Assembly: GCA_031550605.1 (NCBI GenBank)
Contig: JAVBOK010000033.1
Location: 1 to 46,771 of the forward strand
DNA from: FLUQ01 sp031550605
Lineage (GTDB): Bacteria; Desulfobacterota; Desulfovibrionia; Desulfovibrionales; Desulfovibrionaceae
Direction of reading: 5' to 3'
DNA length: 46,771 nucleotides
Positions within the stretch are counted from its first letter, which is position 1, and every line of letters starts with the position of its first letter. Shown piece by piece: positions 7,914 through 15,866 of the stretch. Both the position numbers and the translations under genes were made by a program. The notes beneath the pieces are model-generated. The model had not been told where the DNA came from and did not search any database. It saw only the letters and a list, made by a program, of their open reading frames with translations.

Positions 7914-9016
7914 GCTTCCACCTCCGCCAGGCCGGCCGCGTCAAACCAGTGAAGGTTACGGAAGCCGACTTCGCACGCCTCCCCTTCCGCGAACATCAGG
8001 CCATGGCTCATCGCGTACAGGGTTTCCAGTTCCGTGCGCAGGTGCGCGCCGTCAATTTCCACCAGATAGTCGGTCATGGCCCCCAGAAAGCTGGCGCGCC
8101 TGACCACGCCGCGCAGGCGGCCTTCCGCGGCTTCCGCGTCCGGCGACGGCCGGGCGATGACCGCGTCCGAAGGGCGGAATCCCGCGACCCAGGCGGTCCC
8201 GTCGTCTTCCGGCCCCTGCCGGGGCATGATCTGGGAACCGTTGCCCACCAGCCATGCGCCCCCTTCCCGCCGCACGGGCATGAAATTGGCCACGCCCATG
8301 AAGCTGAACACGAAAAGGTCCGCCGGATGCTCGTAAATTTCCACAGGGGTGCCGATCTGGCGGATTGTCCCGGTCCTGTCCATGATCGCCATGCGGTCGG
8401 AAATGGCCAGGGCGATTTCCTGATCGTGGGTCACATACAGCACGGTGATGTCCAATTTGTGCTGCAGTTCCTTGATTTCAAAGCGCATTTCCTCGCGCAG
8501 ATTGGCATCAAGGTTGGAAAGCGGCTCATCCAGCAGCATCAGCGACGGCTTCGCCACCAGGGCGCGGGCCAGGGCCACGCGCTGCTGCTGGCCGCCGGAA
8601 AGTTCGGAAGGCAGGCGCTTTTCCAGACCGGTCATGTTGACCAGTTCGACTGTTTCCATGACCCGCTGCCGCAACTGCTCCGCCGGAACCTTGGCCAGCT
8701 TCAGCGGATAGCCCACGTTGGCCTCCACGGTCATGTGCGGCCAGACCGCGTAATCCTGAAACACCACACCCAGGTCGCGCTGGTCCGGCGGAATGTTCGC
8801 GCCCGCCGTATCCGCCACCACGGTGTCGCCGATGCGGATCGACCCGGCGTCCGGATTTTCGAACCCGGCGATCAGCCGCAGCAGCACGGTTTTGCCGCAG
8901 CCCGAGGGGCCCAGCAGGGTGAAACACTCCCCGTGCTCCACAGTCAGGGAAAGATCGCGCAGCACCGTATGCTGTCCGTAACTCTTGCCCACGTTCTGCA
9001 AAAGAATGGTTGCCAT
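7910..9016 (-). CDS. ABC importer ATPase 2 (AfuC/FbpC type)
   Basis: A 368-residue ATPase. The ATG at 9014-9016 is chosen because the family begins at MATILLQNVGKSYG; an extended frame would add 52 low-complexity residues. Its ribosome site is weak (GAGAG). Walker A GPSGCGKT, signature LSGGQQQRVALARAL, Walker B LMLLDEP and switch YVTHDQE are all intact. A TOBE-like C-terminal domain follows residue 240. It overlaps the permease gene by four bases. It is clearly related to ATPase 1 but far from identical, so the operon is not a recent duplication. A 274-bp gap holding a hairpin repeat separates it from the binding-protein gene upstream. Confidence 0.9.
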   Translation of the reverse strand: MATILLQNVGKSYGQHTVLRDLSLTVEHGECFTLLGPSGCGKTVLLRLIAGFENPDAGSIRIGDTVVADTAGANIPPDQRDLGVVFQDYAVWPHMTVEANVGYPLKLAKVPAEQLRQRVMETVELVNMTGLEKRLPSELSGGQQQRVALARALVAKPSLMLLDEPLSNLDANLREEMRFEIKELQHKLDITVLYVTHDQEIALAISDRMAIMDRTGTIRQIGTPVEIYEHPADLFVFSFMGVANFMPVRREGGAWLVGNGSQIMPRQGPEDDGTAWVAGFRPSDAVIARPSPDAEAAEGRLRGVVRRASFLGAMTDYLVEIDGAHLRTELETLYAMSHGLMFAEGEACEVGFRNLHWFDAAGLAEVEA

Positions 9017-9131
9017 AATGCTCTCGGCTGCGGGGGCCGGGTCGGCCGGCCCCGCTTCTGGTTGAAGCCAAACGGAACGCGGGGGAATGAAGCCTCCGGC
9101 GGAAGAACCCGGCGGGTTCCGCCCGTTGGCA

Positions 9132-9238
9132 ACGTCTTCTTGCCGCGGTCCGCGCGAAAGTGCGGACGGCATTCACCGCCGCCGCAAAAGGCCGGGGTGA
9201 ACACGCCGTTCAAAACCCGCATCCGGGTTTTGGCATCA
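9132..9238. repeat. dispersed intergenic stem-loop repeat, copy B
   Basis: About 105 bp in the gap between the binding-protein gene and ATPase 2. It shares, in order, GTCTTCTT, GGCATTCA, CCGCCG, AAAA, GGCCGG and an arm CAAAACCCG/CGGGTTTTGG followed by GGCATCA with the copy near 16.9 kb, and parts of it with the copy near 12.45 kb. It contains nested hairpins and may attenuate or stabilise the transporter mRNA between binding protein and ATPase. No gene is seen in 9017-9290. Confidence 0.65.
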
Positions 9239-9290
9239 CTTCACCCCCGGAGGGCGAAACCCGCCGGGGGCCGGATCTTTCAACGGTCGT

Positions 9291-10286
9291 CTACTTTTTG
9301 CCCTGCATGATGTCCATGAACTTCTTGATCATGGTTTCCTTCTGGGCCATCAGTTCCATATAGTCGATGGGGATGGCGCGTTTCACCGCGTCACCCGCCT
9401 TGGGCAGCTTGAATTTCGCCGGCAGTTCCACGTCCGTGCGCACGGGCAGGGTGCCTTCGGCGGCGATGATGGTCTGCGCTTCCTTGGACAGCAGGTAGTC
9501 CACGAATTTTTTCGCCGAGGATATGTTGGGCGTGCCCTTGATGATGGCCACGGGGCTGGGCACCACCAGCATTTCGGGCGGATAGGCCAGCGCCAGGGTC
9601 GCGCCCTTGTCGATCTTGTCGTTGGTGATATAGTCCACGGCAAGGCTGCCCGCCAGTTCGCCGGAAGCGGTGTCGTCCACCACCTGGCCGGATCCCTTGC
9701 CGATCTTCGCGCCGTTGGCGCGCAGTTTTTCAAAATATTCCCAGCCGAACTGCCGGGCCAGAAGAGCCACGCTCATGTACGCCGTGCCGGAAAGGGCCGG
9801 GTTGGCGATGCCGAAGGCGCCCTTGTATTCTTTTTGGAACAGATCCTTCCAGGCCGCCGGAGCTTTTTTGATGATCCGGGTGTTGTAGGCGATGCCCAGG
9901 GTGCCCAGGCGCGCCGGGGTGAAGCTGCCGTCAAAATCTTTGAAAGGATTCAGAATTTCCTTGCTGGACGGAGAAACGTACTGTTCCAGAAGGCCTTCTT
10001 TCTTCATGCTGTAAAAGTCGGGCACTTCGCTGGTCCAGAGCACGTCGGCCAGAATTTTCCCCGATTCGCGTTCCGCCGCAATCTTGGCCATCAGTTTGCC
10101 GGCGCCCGCGGACTGGTAATCCATGGTGATGCCCGGATTCTTTTTCAGAAACCCGTCCCGCAGCTTGCCGATAAGCGATTCTTTCATCGAGGTGTACAGA
10201 ATGAACTTTTCCGCGGCGGCCGCCTGCGCGGCAAGGCCGAACACAAAACAGAAACCAAGGATGAGGATGAAAAGATTCTTACGCAT
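9291..10286 (-). CDS. ABC importer periplasmic binding protein (AfuA/FbpA-like)
   Basis: A 331-residue secreted protein. The ATG at 10284-10286 is used because the ribosome site GAGGAG lies just upstream; a start six codons earlier would place that site inside the gene. Residues 1-24 are a Sec signal peptide ending near AAAA-EKF. The mature start FILYTSMKESLIGKLRDGF and the LADVLWTSE stretch are typical of the cluster D/F binding proteins that serve ferric iron, thiamine or 2-aminoethylphosphonate importers. The paired tyrosines of the classic ferric site are not obvious near YITNDK, so iron should not be assumed. It heads the importer operon and should be made in excess of the membrane parts. 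No own terminator was seen. Confidence 0.88.
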   Translation of the reverse strand: MRKNLFILILGFCFVFGLAAQAAAAEKFILYTSMKESLIGKLRDGFLKKNPGITMDYQSAGAGKLMAKIAAERESGKILADVLWTSEVPDFYSMKKEGLLEQYVSPSSKEILNPFKDFDGSFTPARLGTLGIAYNTRIIKKAPAAWKDLFQKEYKGAFGIANPALSGTAYMSVALLARQFGWEYFEKLRANGAKIGKGSGQVVDDTASGELAGSLAVDYITNDKIDKGATLALAYPPEMLVVPSPVAIIKGTPNISSAKKFVDYLLSKEAQTIIAAEGTLPVRTDVELPAKFKLPKAGDAVKRAIPIDYMELMAQKETMIKKFMDIMQGKK

Positions 10287-10462
10287 GCGCTGACTCCTCT
10301 GCATGGCTGTTGCGTTCCCCCGGGAAACGGATGTGGAAGTTGCCGAAAACAGGCCCGCGGCGCAGCTGCGGGAACAAGACCGATGATTGCGACCGATAGC
10401 ATGGCGTGAGAAAAAAGGCCAGTGACGGCGGAAAGACTTTTCCCGACGCCATCAGTGCGGAA

Positions 10463-11185
10463 TCATTCCGGAAGCGGAGGGTATTTGAACGCCGCGCGCA
10501 GATAGGCGATGCGTTCCCTTGCCGCCGCCTCGCCGCTGTATGCCCCCACCAGACCGATCCCCCGGCGTTCCTCCATGCTGACCAGGCGGGCGGCAAGGGG
10601 GCCTTCCGGACCGGGGTTCTCCACCACCAGCCACAGCGTCAGCAACAGTTCCTCGTCACGCCGCACCTGCTGCGAGGCCACGACCAGCCAGTCGCGGATG
10701 CCGTCGCCCGTGTAGTCAAAGGTCGCCGCAACCCGGTACGTCACGTCGCTGTATGACGAGGTGAGTTCGCAGCCGGTTTTCTCCGTCAGGCGCGCGGACC
10801 AGGGAAAACGCGCATGGGTGAAAGTCCGCCCGTCCTGCGGCACGACGATCAGCGAGGGAAAACTGCCCAGATCCAGGCGGGAAGCGATTTCCCCGCCGTA
10901 GGATTCGGGCCGGTAGTCGCCGGCCAGAATGGGGCCGTCCGGTTCCACCCGTCCGTCGTCATGGACGACGACCGCCGTTGCGGACGGCGGCTGCGGGGTC
11001 AGTTTCCGAAAAACGGCCAGCGCGGACGCGTCGAACACTTCGGCCGGCACGGGCGTGCCGCTGTACACCGGCGCGGGAACGGGCAGGCGGGCGAACAATG
11101 CGCAGCCGCCGGAAAAGGCGGCCAGAACGACAAGGAGAAACGGGAAAAACCGTCTGCAAATCCAAAAGGGCAGGTACAAACGCAT
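10463..11185 (-). CDS. predicted lipoprotein, function unknown
   Basis: A 240-residue protein. Residues 1-28 are a signal peptide with lipobox FSGGC, so it is probably a lipoprotein. The mature part is Pro-rich at first, then contains alternating strands. DYTGDGIRDWLVVASQQVRR (about residues 156-175) has the D-x-[TD]-x-D-G-x-x-D pattern of a calcium-binding or FG-GAP-like loop, often found in VCBS-type repeat proteins, but only one copy is present. The ribosome site is weak, so the start is less certain. It lies 176 bp upstream of the binding-protein gene on the same strand, and its relation to the importer is unclear. No family name can be given. Confidence 0.7.
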   Translation of the reverse strand: MRLYLPFWICRRFFPFLLVVLAAFSGGCALFARLPVPAPVYSGTPVPAEVFDASALAVFRKLTPQPPSATAVVVHDDGRVEPDGPILAGDYRPESYGGEIASRLDLGSFPSLIVVPQDGRTFTHARFPWSARLTEKTGCELTSSYSDVTYRVAATFDYTGDGIRDWLVVASQQVRRDEELLLTLWLVVENPGPEGPLAARLVSMEERRGIGLVGAYSGEAAARERIAYLRAAFKYPPLPE

Positions 11186-11283
11186 GGGCGACTCGCGCGG
11201 AAAAGTTTCGGGGGAATCCCGGCCGCATGCGCGGCCAGTTCCCCGTATCGCAGATTCGCGGACTTTTCCAGCCCTATCCGGCC

Positions 11284-11312
11284 TTGCTCCCGGATGAATC
11301 TGCGACTATGGT
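11284..11312 (+). promoter_or_regulatory. candidate promoter of the LarC-type gene
   Basis: TTGCTC (11284-11289) and TATGGT (11307-11312) are separated by 17 bp on the plus strand. The start codon is 41 bases downstream. Confidence 0.45.
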
Positions 11313-11352
11313 ATCCCGGTTACAAAGACCCTCAGGCACAAGGACGCAGACC

Positions 11353-12273
11353 ATGCACGACCACCACGACCACCCGGGCCGCCCCCCCCATGAGCACGGA
11401 CACGCGCACGACCATGAACACGGACAGGCGCATGAACACGGCCACGAACACCACCACGCGCGGGACCATGCGCACCATCATGACCGCGGGCACGCGCACG
11501 CCGGCAGCCACGCCTCCGGCGGACGCGGGAAGGAAGAATCCGGCGGAACCGTGCTGGTCCTGCGCCCGTATACCGGCATTTCCGGCGACATCATGGTCGC
11601 CGGCCTGGCCCGCATGCTGGAGGCGGACCAGACCCTGATCGACGGGCTTGTCGCCGCCGTCGGCCTGCCCGAACTGACGGGCGGCCTTTCCCTGCAGCCC
11701 CGTTCCCTGTACGGGGTGGCCGGCTGGCAGTGCCGGGTGACCCTGCCCCACGAGCACAGCCACCGCACCCTGGCGGACATCCGGGGCATCATCCGGGCAA
11801 GCGCCTTGGACGAGACCGCGAAAACCCTGGCGGAAAAGGCCTTCACCCTGCTGGCCGGAGCCGAAGGCGCGGTGCACGGCAAAGCCGCCGACGAGGTGTC
11901 CTTTCACGAAGTCGGGGCTCTGGACAGCATTCTGGACACCTGCCTGGCCGCCGCGCTGTTCGCGAAACTCGCCCCGGCCCGCTTCGTCTGCGGTTCCCTG
12001 CCGGTCTGCGACGGAACGGTCCGCTGCGCCCACGGGGCCATGCCCTCCCCGGCTCCGGCGGTGATGCGCCTGCTGCGCGGCGTGCCCGTGCACGGCATCG
12101 CCAGTTGCGGCGAAACCGTGACCCCCACGGGCCTGGCCCTGCTCAAAGCCTTTGACGCCGAATTCGGCCCCTGGCCGGCCATGACTCTGGAACGCGAAAC
12201 CCTGATTTACGGCACCCGCGTGTTTGAAGACGTGCCCAACGGCGCGATTTTCGCTTTCGGCTCCCTGCGCTGA
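11353..12273 (+). CDS. larC: LarC1-type nickel-pincer cofactor insertion protein with His-rich N-terminus
   Basis: A 306-residue protein. The ATG at 11353 follows AAGGA. Residues 1-60 are an extreme His-rich tail (HDHHDHPG and many HEHGH repeats) able to hold several metal ions. The rest is the LarC1 domain: VLVLRPYTGISGDIMVAGL (compare the family SGISGDM motif), HEHSHRTLADIRGII, a VHGKAADEVSFHEVGALDSI block with the conserved HFHEVG-type motif, GTVRCAHGAMPSPAPA and ETVTPTGLALL. LarC inserts nickel into the pyridinium-dithiocarboxylate cofactor of lactate racemase-like enzymes. In canonical proteins a second domain, LarC2, follows, sometimes by programmed frameshift. Here the gene ends after LarC1, and the next 260 bp hold only repeats and no LarC2. 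LarB, LarE and LarA are not in the window. Confidence 0.8.
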   Translation: MHDHHDHPGRPPHEHGHAHDHEHGQAHEHGHEHHHARDHAHHHDRGHAHAGSHASGGRGKEESGGTVLVLRPYTGISGDIMVAGLARMLEADQTLIDGLVAAVGLPELTGGLSLQPRSLYGVAGWQCRVTLPHEHSHRTLADIRGIIRASALDETAKTLAEKAFTLLAGAEGAVHGKAADEVSFHEVGALDSILDTCLAAALFAKLAPARFVCGSLPVCDGTVRCAHGAMPSPAPAVMRLLRGVPVHGIASCGETVTPTGLALLKAFDAEFGPWPAMTLERETLIYGTRVFEDVPNGAIFAFGSLR

Positions 12274-12428
12274 GGCCGGTCCCACCCGGGCGGAAAAACC
12301 CGCGCCGGGCCTCCCGCAAAGGACGCCCGGCGTTGGCATGAACAGCAATCCACCCATTCCCTCTGGGCAATGCCCAAGAGGACCCTTGCGGAGCATTTTC
12401 CCGTGGAAAATACTCCGGAACCGAAGAC

Positions 12429-12525
12429 AAATCCGGCAGAGCGGGGGTTGCGAAGGCGCGCCCGCTCCGGCGCTTTCCGGCGGCAATGAATGCCGCCTGC
12501 GTCTGCGTGGCGGCATTTTTCCTCC
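12429..12525 (-). repeat. dispersed intergenic stem-loop repeat, copy C (inverted)
   Basis: Read on the minus strand this matches the copy near 16.9 kb with few differences over about 60 bp, including CCGCCACGC, GGCGGCATTCATTGCCGCC, GGAAA and CGCCGGAGCGGGCG. It lies just downstream of the monooxygenase gene and may act as its transcript end. The rest of the 12274-12534 gap, next to larC, holds further short hairpins, for example around 12388-12417, and no gene. Confidence 0.75.
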
Positions 12526-12534
12526 GAAAAGGCC

Positions 12535-12834
12535 CTATTTCACATCCACGGCGGACCAGACGGACACTTCCGTCGGCGCGGCGAGCATGTCCTTCACCCG
12601 TTCACGGTACGCGGCCATGTGCGGCGCGACGCCGTGAGCCTTGAAACATTCCTTGTCGGCCCAGATTTCATAGAACAGGAATTTGGTGCCGTCGGATTTC
12701 AGGACGTGCAGGTCATAGCGCAGGCATCCCTTTTCCTGACGGACGTTGGGGATGTTCTTGAGAATTTCCGCCTTCAGCGCTTCTTCCTGGCCCGGCTTGG
12801 GATGAATGGTCGCGACAATGTAGTATTTGTCCAT
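12535..12834 (-). CDS. ABM-domain monooxygenase/quinol-oxidase-like protein
   Basis: A 99-residue protein that is a single antibiotic-biosynthesis-monooxygenase (ABM) domain, a ferredoxin-like dimer. Typical features are the opening strand YYIVATIHPKPGQEEALKAE, the E-x-G-C-L-x-Y segment (QEKGCLRYDLHV) and the FYEIWADKECFKAH stretch with a His, then HMAAYRERV near the end. Related proteins such as YgiN oxidise quinols or process aldehyde-type substrates, and many have no known substrate. No membrane segment or signal is present. It stands alone between larC and tRNA-Leu, all separately arranged. The function here is unassigned beyond the fold. Confidence 0.85.
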   Translation of the reverse strand: MDKYYIVATIHPKPGQEEALKAEILKNIPNVRQEKGCLRYDLHVLKSDGTKFLFYEIWADKECFKAHGVAPHMAAYRERVKDMLAAPTEVSVWSAVDVK

Positions 12835-12915
12835 GACGGCTCCTGCGGTTGGGGGTTATATCCATTCCAAAACAGCCGGCTGCCCGAAGCAACGGCCGCC
12901 CGGAACACAAAATTC

Positions 12916-13000
12916 TGGTGCGAGAGGGGGGAGTTGAACCCCCAAGCCTTACGGCGCTGGATTCTAAGTCCAGAGCGTTTACCATTTCCGCCACTCTCGC
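12916..13000 (-). tRNA. tRNA-Leu (UAG)
   Basis: An 85-nt class II tRNA on the minus strand. The acceptor stem GCGAGAG pairs with CTCTCGC, discriminator A and an encoded CCA. The anticodon loop CTTAGAA gives anticodon UAG. The long variable arm (GCGCCGTAAGGCTT region) identifies leucine. T arm GGTTCAACTCC is normal. Confidence 0.97.
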
Positions 13001-13012
13001 ACGCGGGCGCGA

Positions 13013-13041
13013 ATAGTAGCGTTTCAGCCCCGGAAATGCAA
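13013..13041 (-). promoter_or_regulatory. promoter of tRNA-Leu
   Basis: On the minus strand, TTGCAT (13036-13041) and TACTAT (13013-13018) are separated by 17 bp, and the tRNA begins 12 bases after the -10 box. It lies just beyond the stop of the YgjP-type gene. Confidence 0.7.
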
Positions 13042-13056
13042 ATCCGTAATGCCGCC

Positions 13057-13794
13057 TCACCATATCCAGTCGGGAACGTAACGCCAGGCCCGGCGCAGGC
13101 GTTTGTCCAGGGCCAGGGCGTCGGGTTCGGCGGCGAACAGCGTTTTCCAGAATCCCTGCCCGTGGTCGCAGTGCCGGGTGTGGGCCAGTTCGTGCAGCAG
13201 CACATGGCGGGCCAGTTCATGCGGCAGAAAGACCAGGCAGATGTTCAGGCTGATGGACCCGCGCGGCGTGCAGCTGCCCCAGCGGCTTTTCTGGCGGCCG
13301 TACCGCGCTCCGGCATAGCGGAAACCGTATTTTCCAGCCAGTTCCGCCATCCCTTCCGCCAGATACCGCGCGGCGTAATCCCGCGTCCATTGCCGCAACT
13401 GCCGGAGCGCGGCGGCCGCATCGTCCCGGCGCGCGCGCAGAATCACAGATGCGGGTTCCGCCGGTTCTTCCGCGCAGCATATCGGCAAAACCAGCGCGCC
13501 GCCGTGCAGGGCGAGCGTGGCGGGCAGGGCAGGAGCGGCGCGTCCGTTCCGCCCGTCCGCGCCTGCCGCCGCCCCGCTTTCCGTTTCCGGGCGAAGCCGC
13601 TTCAGGGCGCGCTCGATCCAGACTCTGTGGCGTTCCACCAAAGATGCGGCCACGGATTGTTCCACTCCATACGGCAGCACCACTTCCAGGCCCGTGCCGG
13701 GCAGCACGCGCAGGCGGATGCGCGAGGCCCGCGCGCTGACGCGCACCGTGTACGGCGGCGGCCAGACCTGCGGCGGGGCTGCGGCGGAGCTCAT
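13057..13794 (-). CDS. YgjP-like (DUF45) zinc metallopeptidase-type protein
   Basis: A 245-residue cytoplasmic protein. The N-terminal part is the conserved beta domain (VRVSARASRIRLRVLPGTGLEVVLP). The C-terminal half has the family core: RWGSCTPRGSISLNICLVFLP, then the zinc site HELAHTRHCDHGQGFW with His201, Glu202 and His205, and His211 as the likely third ligand. This is the YgjP/DUF45 group, related to WSS1/SprT-type metallopeptidases; its substrates are largely unknown. A Gly/Ala-rich insert near residues 70-90 is family-atypical low complexity. The gene is followed by the tRNA-Leu unit and preceded 34 bp upstream by the VKOR-like gene on the same strand, so the two may be co-transcribed. 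Confidence 0.9.
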   Translation of the reverse strand: MSSAAAPPQVWPPPYTVRVSARASRIRLRVLPGTGLEVVLPYGVEQSVAASLVERHRVWIERALKRLRPETESGAAAGADGRNGRAAPALPATLALHGGALVLPICCAEEPAEPASVILRARRDDAAAALRQLRQWTRDYAARYLAEGMAELAGKYGFRYAGARYGRQKSRWGSCTPRGSISLNICLVFLPHELARHVLLHELAHTRHCDHGQGFWKTLFAAEPDALALDKRLRRAWRYVPDWIW

Positions 13795-13828
13795 CGGGCG
13801 GAGGCGTCCGGTGCGGAACGGTCCCGGA

Positions 13829-14803
13829 TCATTGCCCGGGCGGGCAGGGAACCGGCCCTTCCCTGCACTGGTCCAGGGGGGCCAGTTCCGGCGGCAGGGC
13901 GCTGCTCCCGTTTCCGTCGGGCGCGGAGGAACCCCCAGCCGGGGCTGGCGCGGGGGGGGGGGCGTCCGGACGGGAAACGCGCAGGGACTGCGGCATGCCG
14001 TTGATGGTCAGCAGGGGCAGTTTGTCAAACCCCAGGCGCAGCACTTCCGCCCTGTTGCGCCACAGGCGCAGACGCAGCAGCATGCTCCGGGCAAGGGGCA
14101 GGCCTTCGCCCTGCCCTTCCAGGGCGAAGGCCAGAGCTTCGGTGATCGTTTTGCCGTCCGCCGCGGCGGCCTGCATGCGGGCTATGGCGACGAAATCCGC
14201 GTCATTCTCGGCCACGGGAAGAAAGGCGGCGTGCCCGGCGAAAGCCGCGATCGCTTCCCGGCAGGCCGGACAGGACGGCGAAAAATAGACCCGGCGGTCC
14301 GCGTCCCCGGCCCCGTAAAGAACCCACCGGCCCAAGGATTCCGCGCCGGCGGCGGCCACGGAGGCGGCAAACAGCACGGCCCAGAGAAAGAGCAACACGG
14401 GAAGGCGGGCCGGGTTCTGGCGCCGGTCATCGGGATCCCGCCGCAGCAGGAAGAACAAAAGCCCCATGAGCGCGGCGGCCCCCAGGCAGGGAAGGCAGGG
14501 AGCCGTCAGCAGCATCAGGGCCAGCAGCAGGCAGTCGGCGGCGAGGGCCAGGCCCGTCAGAAAAAACGCCCAGGTCCGTTGGCGACGCAGGCACAGCAAA
14601 ACGACGGCGGCAAAAAAGGCGGTTCCGAACCACCACAGGGAAACGCCCCACAAGGTCAGGTCATGAAACAGCCGGCAGCCGGTGCTGGGGCAGGGGATGC
14701 CCGTATCCGCAGGGCCGGCCTGCAACGCGCAGAACGCCGCCCCCAGCAGGGCGGCGCACACGCCGCCCCAGAACACGGGTGGACGTTGCGAAGCATACAC
14801 CAT
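13829..14803 (-). CDS. VKOR-like membrane oxidoreductase fused to a thioredoxin-like domain
   Basis: A 324-residue protein. The ATG at 14801-14803 follows GGAG; an upstream GTG would add 8 residues without benefit. The first half has about four hydrophobic helices with CPSTGC and CLPC, the cysteine pairs expected in vitamin K epoxide reductase (VKOR) homologues that reoxidise periplasmic disulfide catalysts using quinones. A thioredoxin-like part follows, with the active site FSPSCPACREA (about residue 180), like DsbA. Such fusions are known and make disulfides without DsbB. The C-terminal 45 residues are Pro/Ala/Gly-rich and contain an 11-base C tract coding for three prolines, which may slip. 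The downstream neighbour is the YgjP-type gene. Confidence 0.82.
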   Translation of the reverse strand: MVYASQRPPVFWGGVCAALLGAAFCALQAGPADTGIPCPSTGCRLFHDLTLWGVSLWWFGTAFFAAVVLLCLRRQRTWAFFLTGLALAADCLLLALMLLTAPCLPCLGAAALMGLLFFLLRRDPDDRRQNPARLPVLLFLWAVLFAASVAAAGAESLGRWVLYGAGDADRRVYFSPSCPACREAIAAFAGHAAFLPVAENDADFVAIARMQAAAADGKTITEALAFALEGQGEGLPLARSMLLRLRLWRNRAEVLRLGFDKLPLLTINGMPQSLRVSRPDAPPPAPAPAGGSSAPDGNGSSALPPELAPLDQCREGPVPCPPGQ

Positions 14804-14962
14804 GATCACTCCGGTATTCGATGTCACGTCGCGCAGGGCAGCCCCGGAACACCGGGCGGCGCGCCCGCGCGGAAAAACCGGCCGGCCGCGACGCCGGTTT
14901 AAGGGGTTCTATACCCTCTCCGGCGGGCAAGGTAAAGCCGCGGAACAGGCACGGGGCACTCC

Positions 14963-14991
14963 TTGACAGCCTGCGGACAATGAGGCTACGC
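14963..14991 (+). promoter_or_regulatory. candidate promoter of the SDR gene
   Basis: TTGACA (14963-14968), 17 bp, then CTACGC (14986-14991). The -35 box is perfect but the -10 box is poor. The start codon follows 29 bases later. Confidence 0.4.
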
Positions 14992-15020
14992 AATGACGAA
15001 TTCATCGCTCGGAGGCAGTT

Positions 15021-15824
15021 ATGGACCTGGGCTTGCAAGGCAAAGTGGTCGGCATTACCGGCGGCGCGTCGGGCATCGGCAAAGCCTGCGCGCTGCAATA
15101 CCTGCGCGAGGGCTGTTCCGTCGCGGTGTGCGGACGCGATCCGGCGAAATTGAAAACGTTTACCGAAGAATGCCGGGCCGCGGGTTTTCCCGACGTGCTG
15201 GCCCGGGTCGCCGACGTCGCCGACCCCGAGGCCCTGGAAGGATTCATCGCCGCCGTCGCGGACCGCTTCGGAAAAATCGACGTCTGGTACAACAACGCCG
15301 GATACGGGGTGCGCAAACCCCTGATGGAGGTCACGGTCGCCGAGTGGGACGGCCTGATGGACACCAACCTGCGGGCGGCCTTCATCGGCAGCCGGATCGT
15401 CGCGAACCGCATGATCGCTCAGGGCGGCGGCGTGATCGTCAACGCATCCTCGTTCACCGCGCGCATCCCCGTGGCGGGCAATGGGCCGTATTCCGTCTCC
15501 AAATGGGGCATCACCGGCCTGACCAAGGTGCTGGCCGCGGAACTGGCGCCCCACAATATCCGCGTCTTCGCCTATATTCCGGGCATGATCGAAACCGAAC
15601 TGACGAAAGAGCGCGTCGAACGCCAGCGCGCGCATCTGGCCGGCCAGGCGGCTCTCAACCGCGTGGGCCTTCCCGAAGACCTGGCCGCTGTTCTGGTCAT
15701 GCTCACTTCCGATCGGGGCGGCTATTTCACCGGCGACACCATCGACATCACCGGCGGAAAATTCTGCGTGCAGAACCCCGGTTACGCCTGGAACATGCAG
15801 CCGAAGCAGGACGGCAAGGCCTGA
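15021..15824 (+). CDS. SDR-family NAD(P)-dependent oxidoreductase
   Basis: A 267-residue cytoplasmic enzyme, preceded by GGAGG with 6-base spacing. The cofactor motif GGASGIGK (14-21), the NNAG motif (about 91-94), a Ser in NASSFTARIP and the catalytic YSVSK are those of classical short-chain dehydrogenases. The family interconverts alcohols and ketones. The substrate is not recognisable, but the neighbours (TctC binding protein, glycerate kinase, tartronate semialdehyde reductase) suggest a hydroxy or sugar acid. The tctC-like gene begins 42 bp downstream, so the two are probably co-transcribed. Confidence 0.9.
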   Translation: MDLGLQGKVVGITGGASGIGKACALQYLREGCSVAVCGRDPAKLKTFTEECRAAGFPDVLARVADVADPEALEGFIAAVADRFGKIDVWYNNAGYGVRKPLMEVTVAEWDGLMDTNLRAAFIGSRIVANRMIAQGGGVIVNASSFTARIPVAGNGPYSVSKWGITGLTKVLAAELAPHNIRVFAYIPGMIETELTKERVERQRAHLAGQAALNRVGLPEDLAAVLVMLTSDRGGYFTGDTIDITGGKFCVQNPGYAWNMQPKQDGKA

Positions 15825-15866
15825 GTTCCGGCCCGTCCATACATCTCCAACCCCAAGGGAGCGGTT

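Noticed and set aside
10978..11352. A longer N-terminal start for the LarC-type protein
   Set aside because: The extension overlaps the divergent lipoprotein gene, has no domain, and a ribosome site and candidate promoter fit the ATG at 11353.
11353..11530. His-rich repeats as a possible CRISPR or tandem DNA repeat
   Set aside because: The repeats are irregular HEHGH-type codons in one frame with no spacers, explained by a metal-binding protein tail.
13057..14803. YgjP-type protease and VKOR fusion as a new disulfide-protease system
   Set aside because: They are neighbours with a 34-bp gap, but no functional link is evident; gene-order conservation would be needed.
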